DNA of 7,549 nucleotides from an uncultured Eubacterium sp. (GTDB lineage: Bacteria; Bacillota_A; Clostridia; Lachnospirales; Lachnospiraceae), in assembly GCA_947653505.1 (NCBI GenBank), contig CANTHI010000177.1, positions 1 to 7,549 on the forward strand. The letters run 5' to 3'. Position 1 is the first letter of the stretch. Each line of letters begins with the position of its first letter. The notes below the pieces were generated by a model, which searched no databases, had not been told where the DNA came from, and saw nothing but the letters and a program-made list of their open reading frames with translations. A program made the translations under genes and the position numbers. Below are positions 1 to 6,733 of this stretch, in pieces.

Positions 1-1
1 A

Positions 2-2527
2 ACAGGGATTTCTTATATCTTATATAACTATGAAGAACAGTTTCGTCCACAGGATTTTTATATTATCGGGAGCAACCGGATTTTACTGAATTACATTACA
101 GGAGTTCTGCCGGATCTGGATGTATATGGTGTGTCGCAGATGACAATGGAGGAGCTTTTTACGAGACTGTTATATGAAGACTGGGATCCGCTAAGCATGC
201 ATACTGGTCCGGTAGATAAAACAGAAGAAGGCGCCTGCGTGAAAGGCAGTTTTTCATGGTTTCAGGAGCTGGAACAGTTTTGTGAGGATTTTGAACGGGA
301 GACGATACCGGATGAGGATGTCCGGATTGCGCATAATCATGTGCTGCTCCTGAAAAAATCTGAGATAGCAGGTTATATAAAGTCGATGCGGCAGATGTCC
401 ATGCAGGGCAGGATCAATATGCTGAATGAAATACTGCTGTCCAGACTGGAGACGGAACTGTCCGGAAAATATGTCTCTTATACAGAGGCAGAGAAAAAAG
501 AGCTGCGGCGCGGCATGCGCTGGCATTTTGGCAGGGATGCCTGGAAAGGTTCGGTATATGAAGTCTATGAGCGGTTTCTGGATGTGCAGCGGCAGAAAGG
601 GAGCTTTGTGCCATATGTAAGGGATGTGTATGATGTATATGATCTGGCGGCTCTGGCATATATTTATAAGCGTATTAAGGAGACGGACGGTGTCCGTGAG
701 GCGGCCCATGTCATTATTGATGAGGCGCAGGATTTCGGAATGATGGCTTATGGTGCACTGGCTTATTGTTTGCGGGGATGTACGTATACGATTATGGGCG
801 ATGTATCCCAGAATATCCATTTTGGCCACGGGCTGAACGACTGGCGGCAGCTGCAGGAGCTGATACTGACAGGGCCTTACGATCATTTCGGATTGCTGAA
901 AAAAAGCTACCGCAATACGGTCGAGATATCCCATTTTGCGACCGGAATCCTGCGTCATGGCAATTTTCCGGTCTATCCGGCAGAACCCATCAGCCGGCAT
1001 GGGTCGCAGGTACGCGTGCAGGCATGCGGCAGTGAGCAGGAAATGCTGCGGGAAATGATTGTGCGAATCCGTGACTGGCAGGAGAAAGGGCGGGAAACAG
1101 TAGCCGTGATCTGCCGCGATGAAGCACAGGCAGCGGCAGTTATGGACAGTCTGGGACAGAGGATTCCGGTAGCAGACAGCAGTCTGGAGACAGCAGAGTT
1201 TGGCGGCGGTGTTATGGTGCTTCCGGTAGAGTATACAAAAGGACTGGAGTTTGATGCTGTCCTGCTGTATGATCCTTCCGCGGAAAGCTATCCGCCGCAG
1301 GATGCCTGTGTGAAGCTCTTATATGTAGCCGCAACCCGTGCGCTGCACGAGCTGGAGGTCGTTCATATGGGAAACCTGACCAGTCTGATTGCGGAGCCGG
1401 TATCACAGACCAGACAGATGGAGTCACTGGAAAACGAAGTGCGCAGGGAAGCGAAGCGATACCAGAAGAAAGAGATGACAGCCAGAGAACAGGAGCTGCT
1501 CAGAGCACGCCACGGAGAAGCAGAACGCACGGCACGCAGTTATCTGGGACCCAGACCGGTGAAAGCGCCGGAGCCTGTGAAAAAGCAGGAAGGGCAGCAG
1601 ATGGGAAGACATCTTTCCTCAGAGCAATTAAATCGAAAAATTACCGGACAGGAGAAATCCGGACAGAAAATTACCAGACAAAAAGTATCTGAACGGAAGG
1701 TATCCGGACAGAGTCCGTCCGGATATGGTACTGTAACAGCAGGAAACATGCCGGCAGGCATCAGGCGGAATACACCGCAGAAAGAAGTGCCGGTGAATCC
1801 ATCCCCGTATCAGTTTGGAGAATGTCCGGACAGCAGTCTGCTGCGGCCAAAGGGGCACAGCCGGATGGATACCTCTGTCCGCATCGTAAAAAAGACCGGC
1901 AGATATGTCGAGCTTATCAGCAGCTACGGAACGCTTCGCCTGACACCGGTGCAGGAAGCAGTGATCCGTGTGCAGTTTCGAAAAGCCGGTACCGCAGAGT
2001 TTACAGCCTGCTACTGGGACCGGGAACCGCAACAGGAGGGCTTTTGGAACGTAAAAGAAGGAAAACATGCGGTTGTGCTGACGACAGACAGTCTTTTCGT
2101 TCAGGCAGATAAAAAGACCGGAGCGCTGCAGTATCTGGATTTGCAGAAAAACCTGCTGCTGGCAGAAAACGCGGTGCTGCCGCGCCAGTCAGAACTGTCA
2201 GGGATACCGCAGCACTGGGTTTATTTTGAATGGCAGAAAAAGGAACTGTTGTCGGTCAGGGGATTTTTACCGGATGAGCTGGAGAGTGTGAATCAAAAAG
2301 CGAGATATATCAGCTTTGGCGGTAAAAAGATGCGTATGCCGCTGATTGTTTCCCGGAATGGATACGGGATTGGCGTGGCTGCGGAACAGACGGCTATGTG
2401 CTGTACCATCCCGATGTATGGGAACTACCTGTATACAGAAGGCGGCGGACAGATTGATTATTATTTTTTGTATGGCCCGGACAGGGAGAAGGTGCTGGGA
2501 CTGTATCAGAAGCTGCAGAAGCAGTGA
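2..2527 (+). CDS. HelD-like RNA polymerase-recycling superfamily 1 helicase/ATPase fused to a C-terminal GH31-N-like domain (5' partial)
   Basis: The frame is open from the left edge, so the gene starts upstream; 841 residues are visible (numbered from base 2). The start ISYILYNYEEQF resembles the HelD segment just after Walker A, so Walker A probably lies a few codons outside. Visible superfamily 1 motifs are Walker B DEAQD (240-244), motif III GDVSQ (266-270), SYRN (302-305), TKGLEFD (412-418) and YVAATRA around Arg446. The helical segment at about 75-220 fits the insertion characteristic of HelD. HelD proteins are known to bind RNA polymerase and release stalled complexes using ATP; that role is inferred from family here. 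A Lys/Gln/Arg-rich, probably disordered linker (about 465-620) follows. Residues 622-841 resemble the galactose-mutarotase-like N-terminal domain of GH31 enzymes: IRVQF, TTDSLFVQADKKTGAL, PLIVSRNGYGIG and YYFLYGPDREKVLGLYQKLQ. The protein ends where the GH31 catalytic barrel would start, so glycosidase activity is not expected. The internal GTG at 131 lacks a ribosome binding site. Confidence is high for the HelD part, good for the fused domain. Confidence 0.88.
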   Translation, partial: TGISYILYNYEEQFRPQDFYIIGSNRILLNYITGVLPDLDVYGVSQMTMEELFTRLLYEDWDPLSMHTGPVDKTEEGACVKGSFSWFQELEQFCEDFERETIPDEDVRIAHNHVLLLKKSEIAGYIKSMRQMSMQGRINMLNEILLSRLETELSGKYVSYTEAEKKELRRGMRWHFGRDAWKGSVYEVYERFLDVQRQKGSFVPYVRDVYDVYDLAALAYIYKRIKETDGVREAAHVIIDEAQDFGMMAYGALAYCLRGCTYTIMGDVSQNIHFGHGLNDWRQLQELILTGPYDHFGLLKKSYRNTVEISHFATGILRHGNFPVYPAEPISRHGSQVRVQACGSEQEMLREMIVRIRDWQEKGRETVAVICRDEAQAAAVMDSLGQRIPVADSSLETAEFGGGVMVLPVEYTKGLEFDAVLLYDPSAESYPPQDACVKLLYVAATRALHELEVVHMGNLTSLIAEPVSQTRQMESLENEVRREAKRYQKKEMTAREQELLRARHGEAERTARSYLGPRPVKAPEPVKKQEGQQMGRHLSSEQLNRKITGQEKSGQKITRQKVSERKVSGQSPSGYGTVTAGNMPAGIRRNTPQKEVPVNPSPYQFGECPDSSLLRPKGHSRMDTSVRIVKKTGRYVELISSYGTLRLTPVQEAVIRVQFRKAGTAEFTACYWDREPQQEGFWNVKEGKHAVVLTTDSLFVQADKKTGALQYLDLQKNLLLAENAVLPRQSELSGIPQHWVYFEWQKKELLSVRGFLPDELESVNQKARYISFGGKKMRMPLIVSRNGYGIGVAAEQTAMCCTIPMYGNYLYTEGGGQIDYYFLYGPDREKVLGLYQKLQKQ

Positions 2528-2582
2528 GCGGGAGCTGCTGCCATGCTCAGACATGCATGCGAAGCATAACCTTTACTTTGTA

Positions 2583-2611
2583 TTGAAAACAGATCTTTTA
2601 TGTCTTATAAT
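2583..2611 (+). promoter_or_regulatory. Sigma-A promoter for the kinase/lipoprotein operon
   Basis: A -35 box TTGAAA (2583-2588) and a perfect -10 box TATAAT (2606-2611) are separated by exactly 17 bp. Transcription would begin near 2618-2619, giving a leader of about 115 nt before the kinase start. The sequence lies in the gap after the HelD-like gene, so the kinase operon probably has its own promoter. Confidence 0.8.
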
Positions 2612-2618
2612 GAAAAAA

Positions 2619-2733
2619 GTATGAGTGTACCAAAACGGCATTTTTATCAGAAAGCTCTGTTTTGATACGGGCGGTGCGGGAGGACGTCTGCACCGGCTGA
2701 TGTACAGTTTTTGGAATATCAGGAGGATTGGTT
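2619..2733 (+). other. 5' leader with possible alternative hairpins
   Basis: The predicted untranslated leader holds two mutually exclusive stems. One pairs TATCAGAA (2645-2652) with TTTTGATA (2660-2667) around a 7-nt loop, with one G-U pair. The other pairs CAAAACGG (2631-2638) with 2657-2664, also with one G-U pair. A further stem pairs CGGTGC (2672-2677) with GCACCG (2690-2695). No stem is followed directly by a U-run, so none is a convincing intrinsic terminator, and I recognise no known riboswitch class. The rest of the gap between genes (2528-2582) holds nothing I can name. Confidence 0.3.
2721..2726 (+). promoter_or_regulatory. Ribosome binding site for the hybrid kinase
   Basis: A perfect AGGAGG lies 7 nt before the ATG at 2734. 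The in-frame TTG at 2728 would leave only 1 nt of spacing, so the ATG is the preferred start. Confidence 0.85.
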
Positions 2734-5292
2734 ATGAGGCATAAAACAACACATTTTTTAGCGGCCGGTTTTGCTCTTGCATCCATTTTCTGTATGGTTG
2801 TGTTTCATGTTCAGACTACGTGGATGAACCGGATGGGTGCGGATGCGATCAGGGATATCGGTGTGATTTATATGTCAGGTATGAGCAGGCAGGTCGCGGC
2901 GCATTTTGGGACGACGATAGAACTGCGTCTGTCACAGGTGGGGGCGCTTGTGGATGCCGTTTCACCGGACAGGGAGAGGGAAGCGGCGGCCCTGCGTCTG
3001 GAGCTGGCGTATTATGCGCGTGCCAGAGGATTTGAGTATCTGGCGTTTTATACAGATGACGGGGCGTTTGATATGATCTATGGTTCCAGCGTAAAACCAG
3101 AGGTGCCGCAGGCGCTGCACAGATCTGTTATGGGTGGAAAAAATAATGTCAGCGCCGCGCGGGATGCGCATGGGGAGCGGGTCGTTCTGATGGGGGTTCC
3201 GGCGGCTTATGATATGGGAGGCGGCAGGACGAGCGCTGCGCTCGTGGCAGGGCTTCCGGCCAGTTATCTGAGCGATACGCTGTCTGTCAACATTGACAGC
3301 AGCATGGTGGAATATGCCATTATCCGTAAAGACGGGACGTTTATCATGCGTAACGAGGATGTGGAAAGCGGCAATTATTTCGACCAGACTGATTTTGAGG
3401 AGCAGCATGCCGCACAGCTGCGGGAGTCTGTGGAACAGGGGAAGGATTATTCGGGTGAGATTGAAGCAGGAGAAAAACGGTGGCATCTGTACTGTACGGC
3501 GCTGCCTGCTTCTGAATGGCAGCTGCTGCTTAGTATGCCTTACAATACGCTGGACCAGACGGTCGGGCAGCTGGCGGACAGATGGTCATTTTGTGCGGTG
3601 TCAGGCTGTGTTCTGATTCTTTGTGCACTGCTCACGATTTTTGCCATATACTACCGGTCGACCAGACAGCAGATGCGTGAGCTGAACAGGGCATATCAGT
3701 CCGCGGAACGGGAACGGAATACGGCAGAGCGTGCAAGCAGGGCGAAAAGCGAGTTTTTGTCGAATATGAGCCATGATATCCGTACGCCGATGAACGGTAT
3801 TATGGGAATGGCATCCGTAGCCATGAGCAGTCTGGATGACGCGGTACGGGTCCGGATGTGCCTAAAGCGCATCAGTGTATCCAGCAGGCATCTGCTTGGA
3901 CTGATTAATGATATGCTGGATATGGCCAAAATGGAAAATGGCGGGTTTACCCTGAACATGGAGCCGCTTTCCCTGCGGGAGGTTATGCAGAATGTCGTAA
4001 CAGTCATCCAGCCGCAGGTACAGGAAAAAGAGCAGCATTTTAATGTCTATGTGCAGAATATCCAGTATGAAAATGTATGTACAGACAGGGTACGGCTGAG
4101 CCAGATTTTATTAAACGTTATCGGAAATAGTGTGAAATTTACGCCTAAAAATGGCAGTATACAGGCGTTTCTTTCCGAAGAGCGCTCGCCAAAGGGAGAT
4201 GCTTATGTCCGTTCCTGCCTGCATATCAGGGACAATGGGATTGGGATGACAAAGGAATTTCAAAAAAGGATCTTTGACGCATTTGCAAGGGAAGACCATG
4301 CGCGTGTGGAAAAAAGCGAAGGCGCGGGCATGGGGATGGCGATTACCAAGTATATTGTGGACGCGATGGGCGGTTCCATCCGTGTGGAAAGCGAGCCGGA
4401 CGCAGGCACTGATTTTTATATTGCCATCGATATGGAAAAAGTGCAGCAGGAGCCTGTTTTCTGCCTGCCGCAGCGGGAAGTGTATGTGGCGGATGATGAT
4501 AAGCTGCACTGCGCGGCCGCGGAAAGTACGTTAGCTTCCATCGGGCTTAGGGCGCAGTGTGTGCAGAATCTGGATCAGCTTTTGCAAAAACTGGACGAAT
4601 GCCATCATGCGGGAAAGACGATGACCGTGCTGTTAGACTGGGATATCCAGGGACAGGACGGCATACAGGCTGCAAAGGAGATTCGCAGCCGTTTTGGCGC
4701 GGAAATGACGCTGATCCTGCTTTCGGACGGAGAATGGGATGAGCTGGAAGAGCAGGCCGCAGATGCCGGTATTAATGGATTTGTCGCAAAACCGCTGTTT
4801 CGTTCCGGACTGTATTATGGCCTGCGTCCATTTCTGGAAGAAAAACAAAAAGAACCGGAAAAGGCTGGCGAAGACGCGGCAGGTCAGGATGAAGATGGAA
4901 TGGATTTTACCGGCAGGCGGATTCTGTTTGCGGAAGACAATGACCTGAACTGGGAGATCGGACAGGCCATGCTTTCGGAGCTGGGACTGGAGCTGGACCG
5001 TGCAGAAAACGGAAAAATCTGTCTGGATAAATTCGGACAGTCCGGGGATGGCTGGTATGATCTGATTTTAATGGATTTGAGAATGCCGGTGATGACTGGT
5101 TATGAAGCTGCCAGGGCAATCCGTAAGCTTGCACGGGATGATGCGGCAGGGATTCCGATTATTGCAGTCAGTGCGGATGCATTTGAGGATGATGTGGAAA
5201 AATGTCTTGCCTGCGGCATGAATGCACATGCGGCAAAGCCATATGATCTGATGGAGCTGATGACTCTGATCGGAAAGTATCTGCATACATAA
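2734..5292 (+). CDS. Membrane hybrid sensor histidine kinase (Cache-like sensor, HisKA, HATPase, two receiver domains)
   Basis: This 852-residue protein is numbered from the ATG at 2734. It has a membrane segment at about 8-26, an extracytoplasmic region (about 28-283) with a Cache/PAS-like look (FEYLAFYTDDGAF, YAIIRKDGTFIMRNED, WQLLLSMPY), and a second membrane segment at about 286-308. There is no evident HAMP domain; a charged coiled coil (about 311-340) leads into HisKA with the phospho-acceptor His347 in SHDIRTP. The HATPase has its N box at Asn461/Asn465, DNGIG from Asp500 and a GAGMGM lid at about 530. Receiver 1 (about 583-705) has DDD 587-589, candidate phospho-acceptor Asp635 and Lys686. 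Receiver 2 (about 728-850) has Glu734/Asp735, Asp781 in LMDLRMP and Lys835. Known chemistry is autophosphorylation on His and transfer to Asp. There is no Hpt or DNA-binding domain, so output must pass to another protein. The solute-binding lipoprotein starts 43 nt downstream, probably co-transcribed, and may be the ligand partner (inference). Confidence 0.95.
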   Translation: MRHKTTHFLAAGFALASIFCMVVFHVQTTWMNRMGADAIRDIGVIYMSGMSRQVAAHFGTTIELRLSQVGALVDAVSPDREREAAALRLELAYYARARGFEYLAFYTDDGAFDMIYGSSVKPEVPQALHRSVMGGKNNVSAARDAHGERVVLMGVPAAYDMGGGRTSAALVAGLPASYLSDTLSVNIDSSMVEYAIIRKDGTFIMRNEDVESGNYFDQTDFEEQHAAQLRESVEQGKDYSGEIEAGEKRWHLYCTALPASEWQLLLSMPYNTLDQTVGQLADRWSFCAVSGCVLILCALLTIFAIYYRSTRQQMRELNRAYQSAERERNTAERASRAKSEFLSNMSHDIRTPMNGIMGMASVAMSSLDDAVRVRMCLKRISVSSRHLLGLINDMLDMAKMENGGFTLNMEPLSLREVMQNVVTVIQPQVQEKEQHFNVYVQNIQYENVCTDRVRLSQILLNVIGNSVKFTPKNGSIQAFLSEERSPKGDAYVRSCLHIRDNGIGMTKEFQKRIFDAFAREDHARVEKSEGAGMGMAITKYIVDAMGGSIRVESEPDAGTDFYIAIDMEKVQQEPVFCLPQREVYVADDDKLHCAAAESTLASIGLRAQCVQNLDQLLQKLDECHHAGKTMTVLLDWDIQGQDGIQAAKEIRSRFGAEMTLILLSDGEWDELEEQAADAGINGFVAKPLFRSGLYYGLRPFLEEKQKEPEKAGEDAAGQDEDGMDFTGRRILFAEDNDLNWEIGQAMLSELGLELDRAENGKICLDKFGQSGDGWYDLILMDLRMPVMTGYEAARAIRKLARDDAAGIPIIAVSADAFEDDVEKCLACGMNAHAAKPYDLMELMTLIGKYLHT

Positions 5293-5321
5293 TGATCTTA
5301 TACTAATAAAAATGAGATATC

Positions 5322-5327
5322 AGGAGG
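5322..5327 (+). promoter_or_regulatory. Ribosome binding site that fixes the TTG start of the lipoprotein
   Basis: A perfect AGGAGG lies 8 nt before TTG at 5336. The alternative in-frame ATG at 5312 is upstream of this site and has no ribosome binding sequence of its own, so translation should begin at the TTG. Confidence 0.85.
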
Positions 5328-5335
5328 ATTCGGCT

Positions 5336-6619
5336 TTGAAAAAGATTTTATTTGTGTGTACAGCACTGCTTACCGCTGCCATGCTCTGCGCGTGCAGCCG
5401 CAGCAATACAAAGACAGAACCGGTGCAGACACAGGACGGGAGCGGTCCGGAAACAGAACTGACGCTCTGGACATTTCCGGTTGGGAACTGGGGTGATCTG
5501 ACGACTGTTTCCGGACTGATTACCAGTTTTCATAAAGAATATCCCAAGATTCATGTAAACGTGGAATGTCTGGATTATGACAGCGGGGATGAGAAAATAC
5601 GGGAGGCGGTTTCCAAAGGATGCGCGCCGGATCTGGTATTCGAAGGTCCTGAGCGGCTTGTGGCAGACTGGGGAGCGCAGGGGCTGATGGCAGATTTGTC
5701 AGATTTGTGGGAAATGGAGCCTGCAAAAGGGATTTACGAAAATATCCGCAATGCCTGCCAGTACAGCAACGGTGCCTACTATGCGTTTCCTGTCTGTATG
5801 ACAGCCCACTGTATGGCGGTAAATTATGATCTGTTCAAAAAAGCAGGGGCGCTCGCATACATTGATGAACAGACACATACATGGACGACAAAGGATTTTA
5901 TCCATGCGGTGCAGGCGCTGTCTGATTACGGGCAGAAACGTGTTGGCGTCATTTACTGCGAAAACCAGAGCGGGGATCAGGGAACACGCGCACTGGTCAA
6001 TAATCTTTATGGAGGAACATTCACAGATGAAACGCACAGCGTTTATACGGTCGGCAGCGCGGAAAATAAAAAGGCGCTCAGGCTTTTAAAATCACTGGAT
6101 GGCATCACTTTTGAACCGGATATGACATCTGCGGATGAGATTGCCTGCTTTTGCAGCGGGGAACTGGCGATGGCTTTTTGCTGGAACGCTTCCATAGAGA
6201 TCACCCAGACGGTGAATCATCCGGAGATGGATTTTGAAATCTTCCCGATGGCATTTCCGTCCAGAGACAAAAAGCCGGCTCTTCAGGGCGGTATCTGGGG
6301 CTTTGGTATTTTTGACAATGGCGATGCGGAGCGGACCGAAGCGGCAAAGACATTTATCCGTTATATGACGATGCATGATGACAGCTATAAAAGGGCTGTA
6401 CTGGCTTCCGCGTTCTGGCCGGTACGGGATCTGGATGATATTTATGAAAACGACCAGCTGATGACAGAATACAGCGGATTTATGCAGTATATGGGCGACT
6501 ATGTCCAGATTACACCCGGATGGGCTTTAGCCCGCGAGAAGTGGTGGAAGATGCTGCAGGAAATCGGAGAGGGAAAAGATATTGATCAGGCTGTGGAGAG
6601 GTTTTCGGAGGGATTCTGA
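5336..6619 (+). CDS. Extracellular family 1 (sugar-type) solute-binding lipoprotein, without adjacent permeases
   Basis: This 427-residue protein begins at a TTG. That start gives a classic lipoprotein signal: MKK, a hydrophobic stretch, then lipobox LCAC with the lipidated Cys at residue 20. A start at 5312 would add eight polar residues without a ribosome binding site. After a polar linker the mature part starts ELTLWTFPVGNWGD, typical of the first strand of family 1 solute-binding proteins. Other family-like segments are ITSFHKEYPKIHVNVE, APDLVFEGPERL, YYAFPVCMTAHCMAVNYDLFKKAG, GELAMAFCWNAS, and LQGGIWGFGIF followed by AAKTFIRYMT. The length is normal for the class. It should be tethered outside the membrane and bind a sugar or oligosaccharide; the exact ligand cannot be read from sequence. 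No permease or ATPase genes flank it. It follows a sensor kinase by 43 nt and precedes a response regulator, so a role as sensory co-receptor is more likely than transport alone. It could still feed a transporter encoded elsewhere. Confidence 0.92.
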   Translation: MKKILFVCTALLTAAMLCACSRSNTKTEPVQTQDGSGPETELTLWTFPVGNWGDLTTVSGLITSFHKEYPKIHVNVECLDYDSGDEKIREAVSKGCAPDLVFEGPERLVADWGAQGLMADLSDLWEMEPAKGIYENIRNACQYSNGAYYAFPVCMTAHCMAVNYDLFKKAGALAYIDEQTHTWTTKDFIHAVQALSDYGQKRVGVIYCENQSGDQGTRALVNNLYGGTFTDETHSVYTVGSAENKKALRLLKSLDGITFEPDMTSADEIACFCSGELAMAFCWNASIEITQTVNHPEMDFEIFPMAFPSRDKKPALQGGIWGFGIFDNGDAERTEAAKTFIRYMTMHDDSYKRAVLASAFWPVRDLDDIYENDQLMTEYSGFMQYMGDYVQITPGWALAREKWWKMLQEIGEGKDIDQAVERFSEGF

Positions 6620-6651
6620 TATCTGGTTTTTATTATAGATCTATGATTCTG
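6612..6651 (+). promoter_or_regulatory. Possible operator: direct repeat and palindrome upstream of the -35 box
   Basis: GATTCTG occurs at 6612-6618 and again at 6645-6651, with starts 33 bp apart (about three helical turns). A perfect 10-bp palindrome ATAGATCTAT lies between them at 6635-6644. The second copy ends 1 bp before the -35 box. The arrangement could be a regulator binding site, but motifs this short can occur by chance. Confidence 0.2.
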
Positions 6652-6652
6652 G

Positions 6653-6681
6653 TTGACAATAGCGCAGAAAAAGGTTATGAT
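6653..6681 (+). promoter_or_regulatory. Sigma-A promoter for the HD-GYP response regulator
   Basis: A consensus -35 TTGACA (6653-6658) and a -10 TATGAT (6676-6681) are separated by 17 bp. Transcription would begin near 6688, giving a leader of about 46 nt. The regulator can therefore be expressed apart from the upstream kinase/lipoprotein pair. No clear intrinsic terminator separates them, so read-through is also possible. Confidence 0.8.
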
Positions 6682-6723
6682 TAATATCATATAAGGAAAA
6701 ATATGATTAAAGGGAGAAACCGC

Positions 6724-6729
6724 GGGGAG
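6724..6729 (+). promoter_or_regulatory. Ribosome binding site for the HD-GYP regulator
   Basis: GGGGAG lies 4 nt before the ATG at 6734, which is closer than usual. A second purine-rich AGGGAG at 6711-6716 is too far upstream to serve this start. No alternative start fits the receiver domain N-terminus better, since the ATG at 6703 is out of frame. Confidence 0.6.
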
Positions 6730-6733
6730 ACAT

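Noticed and set aside
254..1000. Long minus-strand open frame of 248 codons
   Set aside because: It lies antisense within the conserved helicase motifs, has no recognisable domain and reads as a shadow of the real gene. The other minus-strand and overlapping frames are rejected for the same reason.
131..2527. GTG at 131 as the true start of the helicase gene
   Set aside because: The frame is open to base 2 and the upstream codons match HelD sequence after Walker A; no ribosome binding site precedes the GTG. The gene is simply cut by the window edge.
2543..2580. Intrinsic terminator after the helicase gene
   Set aside because: Only weak pairing is present (ATGC-GAA-GCAT at 2557-2567, or ATGCT with AGCAT across a 15-nt loop), with no U-run right after it.
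2619..2733. Cyclic-di-GMP riboswitch in the kinase leader
   Set aside because: The neighbouring HD-GYP gene makes it tempting, but I cannot find the conserved core sequences of class I or class II cyclic-di-GMP riboswitches.
2525..2733. Remnant of a GH31 catalytic domain after a premature stop
   Set aside because: I read downstream of the stop in the other frames and saw none of the expected barrel-start sequence, so the protein seems to end there naturally.
5299..5304. TATACT as a -10 box for a separate lipoprotein promoter
   Set aside because: No -35-like sequence lies about 17 bp upstream, and the 43-bp spacing to the kinase gene fits co-transcription.
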